The notes below the pieces were generated by a model. It was not told the origin of the DNA and ran no database searches. It was given only the letters and a program-made list of their open reading frames with translations. A stretch of DNA of 8,663 bases, taken from Clostridium sp. CAG:451 (GTDB lineage: Bacteria; Bacillota_I; Bacilli_A; RF39; UBA660). This document shows, one piece after another, positions 1 through 7,938 of this stretch. The first letter of the stretch is position 1. Each line of letters begins with the position of its first letter. The position numbers and the translations under genes were made by a program. The stretch is taken from positions 1 through 8,663 of the forward strand of contig FR901055.1 of the NCBI GenBank assembly GCA_000438295.1, read 5' to 3'.

Positions 1-268
1 GTTCATTCTCAATTAGAGGTTTGGTTAAGTAAATTTAGAAGTGTATCAACAAGACATTTACAATAATATCTAAAATGATTTACATATATATTCATTATGA
101 AAAAAAGATTAAATTTAAATTAATTAAGAACTGAATCTTATTCTAATATAATAATAGATAATAATTATATTAAGTCAAATAAAATATTTTCTATGGAAAT
201 GCCTATCGATTTGAATATTGCATATGCTGAATATACCAAATCAGTCATAAAGTTTAACACAACTTTAT
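1..268. repeat. Left copy of long inverted repeat (3' end of an IS1595-like element)
   Basis: This stretch matches the reverse complement of 8398-8663 over its whole length. I count 9 substitutions and 2 single-base length differences, about 96% identity. The first 38 bases are identical to the reversed right end. The repeat consists of the end of a transposase reading frame plus the 3' tip of the element, which lies at 247-268 and faces the operon. The window boundary falls inside the transposase sequence, so the element presumably continues leftward outside the window. Confidence 0.93.
247..268. repeat. 22-base palindrome at the 3' tip of the IS (left copy)
   Basis: ATAAAGTT and AACTTTAT form perfect 8-base arms around a 6-base centre at the inner edge of the repeat. 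The same palindrome sits at 8398-8419, exactly where similarity between the two copies stops, so it marks the element's 3' end. It could be a transposase-binding tip or a weak terminator for the transposase gene. Confidence 0.6.
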
Positions 269-297
269 GAAAAAAGAACTAACAATTTGTCAGTTCT
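269..297 (-). terminator. Intrinsic terminator of the three-gene operon
   Basis: Read on the minus strand, 297-275 folds into a 10-pair stem (AGAACTGACA against TGTTAGTTCT, one G-T pair) with a 3-base loop, followed directly by six T residues (275-270). It begins 13 bases after the stop codon of the 1665-aa gene and is a textbook Rho-independent terminator. The IS repeat ends immediately beyond it at 268, so the operon keeps its full 3' end. Confidence 0.88.
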
Positions 298-310
298 CTG
301 TAAAATTTCA

Positions 311-3300
311 TCACATTTTCATAGCATGATGTTGTTTTATTTCTGCACCTTGCTCTAATGTCTGTTGCTGTATGAACTCTTGTTGTTGAAACAATTTATC
401 TAAAGTTAAAACTGAATCTATTTGTAATCCTAACTTAGAAACTCGTGCTTCAAATTGTTGTCGCCTTAATTGTCGCCTTTGAGCTTCTAGTTGTAATATT
501 TCTGGACTTTTTGTTTCTTCTGCAACAACTTCAGTTTTCTTTTCTTTTGATAATGCTTCTAAATCAATTTTTAATATTTCTGGATACTTTGTTTTTAAAT
601 ATTCAAGTCTTACAATAGGAGATTGAGTAATTACTTCATCTTTAGTTTTTCTTTCTGTCATCATAAGTATTTCTGTAAAGAAGTCTTTCATTATTTGTTC
701 TTTTTCTGCATCAAAATCAATTTTAGCAACACTAGACAATCTATCTAATTCTTGTTGTGCTAATTGTTCTTGCATCGAATAACTAAATTCAACCATTTTC
801 TTTGCAGATTTTGATTCTAAACTTCCAATCCAGAAAGATTGATCTGGGGCTTTATCTTTTGCTTTATCAACAAATCTCGTTTGATCAAGTTTAACAGAAT
901 CACTAATACAACTAGACATTTTACTTACAACAAATGCTTGCTCTTCGCTAATGCCATACTTATTACATAATTCACTAAGTTTTGCTTTTTTTTCTTCTTT
1001 AATTTCTGATATTGTATAAGAATCTGGTTTAAAATTTTGTAATTCAATTGTTGCTTGTATCATACTTAAATCTTCAGTTGAATATCTATCTGCTAAGGCT
1101 TTACCTGCCAATTTTGCACTATACTGCTCGTGTTTTTCTGCAATATCTAATTGTCTTCCACAAGAATAATATTTTGCAACTTCAGTTAGTAATCCTCTAG
1201 TTTTATCATCAAAGCCCTCCATTTTAGATATTGCATCGCTATACAAAATTACTCTAGCAATATGTTCTTCGTCATAAGATTTATTTCCTTGATAAAAACC
1301 TTGAGAATGTATTTCCGCAATACTTTCTTGTATTTTAGTTACATCTATTGCTTGCATTATTTGTTCTGTTGATAATTGTTCTGGCATAGTTTCAATTTTT
1401 CCAAAAGTAGCATCAAATGTAACTGATGATAATTCTTGTCCTTGCATTTGAGACAATATTTCTAAAGTTTTAATTTCTTCTATCGGTTTAACAATAGGTT
1501 TTCCATAAGTTCTTTGCAATTCATCTAAAGTATAATCTATATCCAAATCAATTCCAGTCCACAATTGCTTTTCATACATTGTTGGCATTAAGAATGATCT
1601 TTGTCTTTCATCAGAAATTGCCGTTTTTATACCTTCAAGTGCTTCTAAACCTTCTTGAACTTGTCCACTACGAATTTTTTGTTCAACTGAAGCAAGACAT
1701 TCTTTTAACATTTGATTTAAGTGTTCAATATTAAATGGAGCATCTTTATTCTCATTTTGTTTATTTTCACCTAATAATTCATCTGATAAGTTAGAAAATC
1801 TATGAGCATTTCTAACATTATTAAATCTCGTAATAATTTCACCAACTAAAGCAGGATCTATAGTTTCACCAGTTTTAAAATTATTAAGTGCTTCAGTAAT
1901 ATGCATCATCTCTGTTTGTGCTAATTCTCGTCTGTCAATAAGTTCGATAGGAACAGGATGCCCTAACTTTTTACCAAGTTCAATGGCTGCTCTAATACTA
2001 TCCTCATCAACTTCTTCAAAGCAAATAATTGTAGCTGGTTGAATTTTTTTGTATTTATCACTTCCTGATAAAACATCTTGAATTTCAATATCATATTCTG
2101 AATACATACCTCTTGTTTGATTAGGCATATTTTGAGCAGAAAAGAATCGTTGTTGTCGCCATGTAAATACTGTGTTTTGTCTATTATCAGAACACAAATC
2201 ATAAGGTGCTTCTGCTGATACTGCTTCTGGACTAAAACCATCTATTGATATAATAACACCAGTTTTACCACTTATCATGGCAGTACCAGGATTCGATTGA
2301 TTTATTAGACTATAGCATAAAGCATGGTTACTAGCCATTTGACTGGTATTCCATCTATCATACATATCACCATCAGTAGTTGATGATTCACGATATGCAC
2401 CTAATAGACTAACCATCCTATTAAACTCGCCATCTACTTTTCTAACAAGATATTTTTCGCCCTCAAATTCTAATTCTTGTGTTTGTAATGAATCTACATT
2501 TTTTGATAAAGAATCAATCACATCTCTACCATAAGCTCTCCTTAAAGATGTTTCTAAGATTGTTGATTTTTGATAACGAAGAAATGATTCTTCTTTTCTT
2601 TCTTGACTGATACTTTTAGCGAATTCACTTCTAATAGCATTTATATCTTGAGTTTCAATAAGAGATTTCAATTTTATAATTATTTCAAGTGCTTCTTTTT
2701 CACCAAGTTTCTTAAATGATTCAAGACCAACATTTTTATAATTTTGTAATAACTGCTCTGGATCATTTCCATACATAGTTACTAAATTAGAAACAGTTGC
2801 ATAATTTAAGCCAACTAATCGTTCTAAATAAGCATTTTTTACTTCCAATAATGTAGAGTCTACATTATTAACAATACTTTCTAATTTGCTGTTTTTTCTT
2901 TCAACAAATGATAAAATATCATCATAACTTGTTATTTTTCTGCCTTCTTGTGGGTTAAGGGCTAAGTAGGAAATAATTGCTTTTTCATAATCAGTAAAAG
3001 GTATATCTTTTCTATCTATTCTTTGTGATACTAAATCTAAAAATGCTGATTCATGGACAAAACCTTTAGCTTCAGAACTATATCTTCCTGTTATTTGTCC
3101 AGAAACTGATTTACTCAATTTTTCAATAAGTGGTTCAATAAAAATATTATCCATTTTTAAATTTTCTAAAGCAAATCCAAAAGTTTTTAATGCTGATTCA
3201 TCTTTAGCAATACCTAAAACAGAGTATTGAACATCCTTATATCTTGTTATTTTTTCTAAACTAGATTCACCAATAGCACTAATTATTTTAGGATTTAATA

Positions 3301-5308
3301 TCTCTAATTGTAATGTTTTAAATAATTCTGCATTGTTAAGAGCAAACCTTTGCATTAACTCGTGTTCTTTATCAGTTAATTCAGTTCTACCCATACTTGC
3401 TAATTTATTTTTAAATGCTATATCAATTAATTCGTTAAAATTTTCAGCAGTAGGATCTGCATAAGTTAAATAAATTATATTTTTTTCTATTGCTTGCCTT
3501 ACAACTTCTTCACTAATGAATTCTTTTGATATATTTTCAAATATATCTCTATCACCATAAATTGTAGTATTTCGTTCATCTATATAATCAATAGTAGGAA
3601 TTTTACCTAATGCATAAATTAACATTTGTTGGTATTCGTGCAATTGTTCTGGAGTTTCTGGGATAGGCATTAGCTCAATAGATCTATAATTTACATCTAT
3701 ACAAGCCTTATTCATAGCAGTAGTAATTGCTTCTTTTGGAACATTTGAATAAAGTGATCCATAGGCATGCTTTTCAGTTACAAATTTAATCCATGTTTGT
3801 TCATACCAATTCCTATATGCTTGCTTTTGTTCTTCTGTAAAAGATGCTTGCCATTTTGCATATATTTCTTTTCTAGCACCATATAAATCTTCTAAATTTT
3901 GATCTATACAAGGAACATAGTATAATTGTGTAACATCAATATCTTTCATTGCTCGTTCAACCATTTGTGGTGTCATATTTTCAAAATTGACCATAGACAA
4001 AGATGCACGATCTCTATCAATATTTTCTGCTATACATTTATCTAAGAATTCGTTCCAAATTCTTTCGTTAATTTTTTCTCTTGGTATAGAATAATAAAGT
4101 GCGTCCATATCTTGAACATTAGCAATACTTTGCGAAATTAAATTTTCAAACCATCTATCATATTCTTCTTGTGAAATGTTAGGTACAAATGATTGTAATG
4201 GAATATTGCTTAAAACTCTAGGTGATTTAGAAACTAGTGTTGCATATAATTCTTGAGTTCTGCTACTTTCTGGAATAGATTCTAAAAGAACGTTGTATTT
4301 ATAATCATCTTCAAGAGATATAGATTCGGCAACCTTTTGACATATCCTAGTAGTCTTTTTTGAATCATCTAAACTTAAAAAAACATATATACCTTCTTCT
4401 GGGTTTTCAGTAATTTTTCTAGTTATTAAATCTTCAACCCAAGAAGTATATTCTTCTTGTGAAATATTAGGATCAATATTATTATTAGGAAGTTGATTAA
4501 GATAATGTGTATCATTATTACAAGCTCTTTCCCAAATATCTCTTGTTCTTAATTCTGTAGGAATATGGTCAAATGCTTTATCAAAATTAAACTCTGATTT
4601 ATCTAATATTTCTTTAACAAATTCTGCATCATACATATTTGATGGTATATAGTCAAGTATTTGTTCATCGTCATAAAATATTTTACTTATTTTCCCAACC
4701 ATTGCTTTTGCAATAGTTCCATCTTGCAATATAGAACTAGGTAAAGTTTTTAAAAATTCTCTAGCCTCACTACCCCTCATAGGGTAATTATAGTTTTCTA
4801 AAAGATTAGTTATTAATTCTTCACTTACAACACTAGTATTAGAATTTTTTAAAACTTCTATTACATCTTGTATAGAAAAAACAGATGCTAATTTTTTTTC
4901 AAGAATTGATTTATAAATCTCAGAGTATTTTGGATCATCTAAAGATAATAGAGAATCTAAATCACTTACATTAAAACTTTTAGAATTAGTATTTATTATC
5001 TCTGACAATCTATCGCCATACATATCAGCAAGATCTTTTATAATACTTATATATTCTTCATTAGAAAATAATTTATCTTTTAATTCAGTACCTTCTAAAA
5101 ATCTTAATAATTTTAACGACGATAATGTTATATTACTATTCGGAGAAATACTATTAATAATATTATATACTTCCTCAATATTACCATCTTCAAACAATTT
5201 TTCAAATCTTTCAGATGTTTCTTGAGGTAAATTTTCTATTATTTTTTCAAGTTTTTCATCAATTTTTTCTTGATTATCAATACAATATCTAATTTCATTA
5301 GAACTCAT
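311..5308 (-). CDS. Giant multidomain protein: helical repeats, uncharacterised alpha/beta core, degenerate HD-like domain
   Basis: This 1665-aa protein has no signal peptide or membrane segment and is probably cytosolic. Order of parts: an acidic helical N-terminus (1-185); helical repeats with a 96-aa period (about 186-552), each marked by an I/V-P turn, loosely like DUF4116-type repeats; a long helical region (about 553-935) containing LRRAYGRD; a mixed alpha/beta core (about 945-1130) with GAY, NHALCYSLIN, NQTR and EYDIE; an HD-like domain (about 1325-1425) in which KYHDIGR is replaced by KYYSCGR; and a Gln-rich coiled tail (1600-1665). The start is fixed by AGGAGG six bases upstream. It is the last gene of the operon, 3 bases after the 76-aa gene, and ends in tandem TGA codons. 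I do not recognise a named family for the whole protein. Similar helical/alpha-beta modules seem familiar from hypothetical proteins of AT-rich gut Firmicutes, but that is memory only. Function unknown; scaffold or effector is inference. Confidence 0.93.
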   Translation of the reverse strand: MSSNEIRYCIDNQEKIDEKLEKIIENLPQETSERFEKLFEDGNIEEVYNIINSISPNSNITLSSLKLLRFLEGTELKDKLFSNEEYISIIKDLADMYGDRLSEIINTNSKSFNVSDLDSLLSLDDPKYSEIYKSILEKKLASVFSIQDVIEVLKNSNTSVVSEELITNLLENYNYPMRGSEAREFLKTLPSSILQDGTIAKAMVGKISKIFYDDEQILDYIPSNMYDAEFVKEILDKSEFNFDKAFDHIPTELRTRDIWERACNNDTHYLNQLPNNNIDPNISQEEYTSWVEDLITRKITENPEEGIYVFLSLDDSKKTTRICQKVAESISLEDDYKYNVLLESIPESSRTQELYATLVSKSPRVLSNIPLQSFVPNISQEEYDRWFENLISQSIANVQDMDALYYSIPREKINERIWNEFLDKCIAENIDRDRASLSMVNFENMTPQMVERAMKDIDVTQLYYVPCIDQNLEDLYGARKEIYAKWQASFTEEQKQAYRNWYEQTWIKFVTEKHAYGSLYSNVPKEAITTAMNKACIDVNYRSIELMPIPETPEQLHEYQQMLIYALGKIPTIDYIDERNTTIYGDRDIFENISKEFISEEVVRQAIEKNIIYLTYADPTAENFNELIDIAFKNKLASMGRTELTDKEHELMQRFALNNAELFKTLQLEILNPKIISAIGESSLEKITRYKDVQYSVLGIAKDESALKTFGFALENLKMDNIFIEPLIEKLSKSVSGQITGRYSSEAKGFVHESAFLDLVSQRIDRKDIPFTDYEKAIISYLALNPQEGRKITSYDDILSFVERKNSKLESIVNNVDSTLLEVKNAYLERLVGLNYATVSNLVTMYGNDPEQLLQNYKNVGLESFKKLGEKEALEIIIKLKSLIETQDINAIRSEFAKSISQERKEESFLRYQKSTILETSLRRAYGRDVIDSLSKNVDSLQTQELEFEGEKYLVRKVDGEFNRMVSLLGAYRESSTTDGDMYDRWNTSQMASNHALCYSLINQSNPGTAMISGKTGVIISIDGFSPEAVSAEAPYDLCSDNRQNTVFTWRQQRFFSAQNMPNQTRGMYSEYDIEIQDVLSGSDKYKKIQPATIICFEEVDEDSIRAAIELGKKLGHPVPIELIDRRELAQTEMMHITEALNNFKTGETIDPALVGEIITRFNNVRNAHRFSNLSDELLGENKQNENKDAPFNIEHLNQMLKECLASVEQKIRSGQVQEGLEALEGIKTAISDERQRSFLMPTMYEKQLWTGIDLDIDYTLDELQRTYGKPIVKPIEEIKTLEILSQMQGQELSSVTFDATFGKIETMPEQLSTEQIMQAIDVTKIQESIAEIHSQGFYQGNKSYDEEHIARVILYSDAISKMEGFDDKTRGLLTEVAKYYSCGRQLDIAEKHEQYSAKLAGKALADRYSTEDLSMIQATIELQNFKPDSYTISEIKEEKKAKLSELCNKYGISEEQAFVVSKMSSCISDSVKLDQTRFVDKAKDKAPDQSFWIGSLESKSAKKMVEFSYSMQEQLAQQELDRLSSVAKIDFDAEKEQIMKDFFTEILMMTERKTKDEVITQSPIVRLEYLKTKYPEILKIDLEALSKEKKTEVVAEETKSPEILQLEAQRRQLRRQQFEARVSKLGLQIDSVLTLDKLFQQQEFIQQQTLEQGAEIKQHHAMKM

Positions 5309-5311
5309 TTT

Positions 5312-5542
5312 TTACCTCCTCATTGTTTGTTCAGTTTCCTCACCCTTCTTTCCAGATTGGTCACTTTGTTTTTTGAATAATGTTAATTTTTTATTTAATT
5401 CTTTTAAATATCTATATTGTGCTTCTTCAGTAGTAATTTGTTCAGTTAATTCTGGTTGTTCTAATATTTTAAGTTGTTTCACCTCCGTATTAGGTTGTTG
5501 TGTATTATTTAAATCTTTTATATTCAAATTATTATTATCCAT
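5312..5542 (-). CDS. Small hydrophilic Asn/Gln-rich protein, unknown function
   Basis: This 76-aa product is unrecognised. Residues 1-20 are rich in Asn and Gln and look disordered (MDNNNLNIKDLNNTQQ). Residues 37-58 (TTEEAQYRYLKELNKKLTLF) look like one amphipathic helix, perhaps a coiled coil. The C-terminus is highly charged and ends TMRR. It has no signal peptide, Cys or membrane segment. It is believable as a gene because AGGAGG lies six bases before its ATG, it sits 2 bases after the stop of the 795-aa gene and 3 bases before the 1665-aa gene, and its last codons (ATG AGG AGG TAA) supply the next gene's Shine-Dalgarno. Roles such as an adaptor between the two large proteins, or merely a coupling cistron, are guesses. 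Confidence 0.82.
   Translation of the reverse strand: MDNNNLNIKDLNNTQQPNTEVKQLKILEQPELTEQITTEEAQYRYLKELNKKLTLFKKQSDQSGKKGEETEQTMRR
5315..5320 (-). promoter_or_regulatory. Shine-Dalgarno of the 1665-aa gene, inside the preceding gene
   Basis: AGGAGG here is also the two Arg codons that end the 76-aa protein, followed by TAA. The spacer to the ATG at 5308 is six bases (TAAAAA) and contains the stop codon. Terminating ribosomes are therefore delivered directly onto the next start, which suggests translational coupling. Confidence 0.88.
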
Positions 5543-5544
5543 TT

Positions 5545-7932
5545 TTAACCTCCTATGCTAATTCTATATAACATATAACCAACTCCAACTGCCACACCTA
5601 TAACGAATGTAACAATTAAAGTAAGCAATAAAGCATCAGTAAAACCACTAGACGAATTGTAATTATTATTTTCTTTTTTTAATTGCTTTACTTGTCCCAT
5701 ACCTTGAGTATATGTTTTTTCGCCAGTTTTTGAATATTGAAAACTAGTAATATGTTCTTCAATTCTTTGCTTTTGTGACTCTTTTGTTGTTGATTGTTGT
5801 TGTGTCATTTGAGTAACCATATTTGAATATTCATATTTAGACTCACAACCTATATTCATGGCATTTCCAACATTATTCTTTGCATTTTCTATTGCCACTT
5901 GTTGATTTGCTAAAACTTGATTTGTTTCATTTATAACTTGTTTTTTTCTTTCTAATTTTCCTTTTTTATCTTTAGATGATAAATCTTGGGAATCAATAAT
6001 TGTTGAAATTTCATCGACAGTTGTTTTATCTTTTTTATCAGCTTCATCAACACAACTTTGCATAACCCCATTTAGAGAAGTAACAGCTGCTATTGCTAAA
6101 CTTTCTGAATCAAGGCCATCTTCAACACTTCCTAATGTACCATTTACTATTTGGCTAATCATGTGTGTTTCAAATGTCAAAGCACTTTCTTGATTTTTTG
6201 TATAAGCCTCTTGTAGTTTGGGATTGTTTTGTCTTGCAATAACTGGGTTATAATTTCCTTGAATTAATTTATCACTTACCATTTGTTCTATATTACCAAT
6301 AAGGTTTTCTGCTTGTAGTACATTTTTAAATGCACTTATATCATGAGCATCAATACCTTTTAAAATTTGTAAGCCATCAATTTCTTGGGCTACTTGCCAA
6401 AAAGTAGGATGTGGGTAAGCTAAATTACCATCAGATAAAGTTTTATTATTTAAGGCATGAAATAAATTAATTTCAATAGGTATTCTCATATCTCTTGCTT
6501 TCTCACATATTATTTGACTAGCAATTACAGAATTTTCATCAAATAATTTTTTATCTTCTTCATTAATAATTGTATCTCTAAACTCCATAAAATGATCTGG
6601 ATGTGCAACAATATCAAATATTCCACTTTCTATCGCTTTGCTAACCATATTAGCATATTCAATAGGATAATTAGGATTATTTTTTGATGACACATTTTGA
6701 AGTCCTCGGGTTACAAAATGCTGACCTAATATCATATAATCAACTTTATCTCTCATTTCACCCAAAAATGCTTCTTTCATTGGATCAAATTCTGCTTCAA
6801 ATCCTACTAATATTGTCATATCTGGATTGTCTTGTTTCATTTTATTAATAGATGCAATATAGCCATCTACTTCAGACAAAAGCATTCTATGATCTTCATC
6901 TGGTAGAATTAAATTAGGATTAGGTATATGTTCACTAAAACCTAGCATTGAAATACCCACACTCTTTGCTACTTGCAAAATTTCTTCATCAGGAGCATAT
7001 TCTGAATGACCAGATCTATATGTATGAGTATGGTAATTAAAACTTTGTCCAAATGCATTAACTTTTTTATATTCAATTCTAGATAATTTAGATAATTCGT
7101 AAATTTTTTTTAGCTTATCTTTATCTATTCTGCTTTCCATAAACATTATATCTACTAAATCTTTATCTTTTTTAGTATATTTTTTTAATCTATAAACATA
7201 TTCTGGTGGAGTAATAGTTAATTTTTGGCCTCTAAAATCAACTTGTTCTCTCCCAAAGATTTCATTAGCCAGCTCAGAGTTCATAATATCATTTCTAGTA
7301 TAAACTTGACCATTTTCATCATGATAATAGTCTTTATTAACAATAGTTCTATCTGGTTTCCTTTCAAAGCAGAAAGCCCCAATATGAAAATCAGAACCAT
7401 CAAGTGTTGCTAATACCTCGTGTTCTCCAGTAGGTATTCCTTTTTTTAAAATTCTTGGTGTAGTTAATCTATCATCATGAAATTGTAATCCCATCTCTTC
7501 ACAAGCTTCTTTAAATTTGCTTATGTCTGCTTCATTCAAGTTAATATCTATATCATCATGAATTCTGTTTGATTCTACACCATATTTAATATAAGCACAC
7601 AAAGCTCCTGCTAATTGATAATCTATACCTTTTTCATTTAGTTTTTTTACCAATATTTCTAGTTTACTATATATTTCTTCGTGATTTTTTTTTACAAGTT
7701 CAGGGTTAAATCTTTTTTCTCTTGCTTCTATATAACTTTTAACTACTTGTTTAGCAAGTACATTTATCTGATTAACTACCTCTTCATAAGGTAGTTCTGA
7801 ATCCTTAAATATTTCTACTGCACGATTATATCTATCTCTATTCATAATACCGCTATATTGTTGATTTAATTGTTCAGAAATATTTTTAATATAGTCAATT
7901 ATTAATTGCTGTTTTGATGGTTGCTCTGGCAT
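5545..7932 (-). CDS. Membrane-tethered nucleotidyltransferase-PHP phosphoesterase fusion
   Basis: This 795-aa protein has four parts. After a helical N-terminus, residues about 84-290 look like a nucleotidyltransferase-fold domain: LAGALCAYIKYG, then HDDIDI (D127, D129), a possible third carboxylate at D181 (SDFHIG), and an AbiEii-like end, PEYVYRLKKYTKKDKDLVDI. Residues about 298-565 are a PHP domain of the histidinol-phosphatase type: HTH (H301, H303), SEH (334-335), GFEAE (377-381), GQH (405), AHPD (444-446), EIN (487-489) and GIDAHD (526-531). All the usual metal-ligand motifs are visible, so hydrolase activity is likely. Residues 600-760 are polar and helical, and 767-789 is a single hydrophobic helix at the extreme C-terminus, giving a tail-anchored layout with the enzymes in the cytosol. 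The start is set by AGGAGG six bases upstream. It is the first gene of the operon, and no other histidine-biosynthesis gene is nearby, so a biosynthetic role is unlikely. The substrate is unknown. Confidence 0.93.
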   Translation of the reverse strand: MPEQPSKQQLIIDYIKNISEQLNQQYSGIMNRDRYNRAVEIFKDSELPYEEVVNQINVLAKQVVKSYIEAREKRFNPELVKKNHEEIYSKLEILVKKLNEKGIDYQLAGALCAYIKYGVESNRIHDDIDINLNEADISKFKEACEEMGLQFHDDRLTTPRILKKGIPTGEHEVLATLDGSDFHIGAFCFERKPDRTIVNKDYYHDENGQVYTRNDIMNSELANEIFGREQVDFRGQKLTITPPEYVYRLKKYTKKDKDLVDIMFMESRIDKDKLKKIYELSKLSRIEYKKVNAFGQSFNYHTHTYRSGHSEYAPDEEILQVAKSVGISMLGFSEHIPNPNLILPDEDHRMLLSEVDGYIASINKMKQDNPDMTILVGFEAEFDPMKEAFLGEMRDKVDYMILGQHFVTRGLQNVSSKNNPNYPIEYANMVSKAIESGIFDIVAHPDHFMEFRDTIINEEDKKLFDENSVIASQIICEKARDMRIPIEINLFHALNNKTLSDGNLAYPHPTFWQVAQEIDGLQILKGIDAHDISAFKNVLQAENLIGNIEQMVSDKLIQGNYNPVIARQNNPKLQEAYTKNQESALTFETHMISQIVNGTLGSVEDGLDSESLAIAAVTSLNGVMQSCVDEADKKDKTTVDEISTIIDSQDLSSKDKKGKLERKKQVINETNQVLANQQVAIENAKNNVGNAMNIGCESKYEYSNMVTQMTQQQSTTKESQKQRIEEHITSFQYSKTGEKTYTQGMGQVKQLKKENNNYNSSSGFTDALLLTLIVTFVIGVAVGVGYMLYRISIGG
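5549..5554 (-). promoter_or_regulatory. Shine-Dalgarno of the 76-aa gene, inside the preceding gene
   Basis: AGGAGG overlaps the Gly-Gly codons (GGA GGT) that end the 795-aa protein. Its stop TAA (5547-5545) lies within the six-base spacer (TTAAAA) before the ATG at 5542. The arrangement mirrors the junction at 5309-5320 but in another reading frame, so the shared feature is the ribosome-binding site rather than the amino acids. Confidence 0.88.
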
Positions 7933-7938
7933 AACATG

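Larger units (their letters stand above)
1..270 (+). pseudogene. IS1595/ISXO2-like transposase, C-terminal remnant (left copy)
   Basis: Frame 1 encodes a recognisable ISXO2-like DDE transposase C-terminus beginning VHSQLEVWLSKF, followed by the family-typical stretch VSTRHLQ and, later, MEMPIDLNIAYAEY. The family match is from recall, not a search. This copy is dead. Compared with the right copy, GAA became TAA at 64-66, TGG became TGA at 76-78, and CAA became TAA at 121-123. An extra A near 238-240 destroys the original stop, so the frame runs on to TGA at 268-270. The N-terminal and catalytic parts lie outside the window. This copy keeps the reading frame around position 140 that the right copy has lost, so it preserves information about the intact protein. 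Confidence 0.85.

Noticed and set aside
1963..2241. 92-codon minus-strand frame inside the 1665-aa gene
   Set aside because: It lies wholly within a well-supported gene in another frame, with no Shine-Dalgarno; it is a shadow.
311..5308. Mycoplasma-type code (TGA read as Trp)
   Set aside because: Trp is encoded by TGG, for example in the DRWN motif, and the long gene ends at tandem TGA codons followed shortly by a terminator.
5480..5486. Internal GGAGGTG on the minus strand within the 76-aa gene as an alternative start signal
   Set aside because: No ATG, GTG or TTG lies at a suitable distance downstream in frame, and the annotated start already has a perfect site.
5373..5561. 62-codon plus-strand hydrophobic frame opposite the 76-aa gene
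   Set aside because: It is the antisense of Asn/Lys/Gln-rich coding sequence, which naturally gives Leu/Phe/Cys-rich frames; no ribosome-binding site or promoter is seen.
7225..7413. 62-codon plus-strand frame within the nucleotidyltransferase region
   Set aside because: It is antisense to a strongly supported domain and has no initiation signals.
5545..7932. Family X DNA polymerase (transferase plus PHP)
   Set aside because: The order of domains is similar, but there is no helix-hairpin-helix DNA-binding region, and the transferase motifs resemble the MNT/AbiEii type; the long tail with membrane anchor is also foreign to PolX.
5545..7932. Histidinol phosphatase of histidine biosynthesis
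   Set aside because: The PHP motifs fit, but the fusion, the membrane anchor and the lack of any other his gene argue against it.
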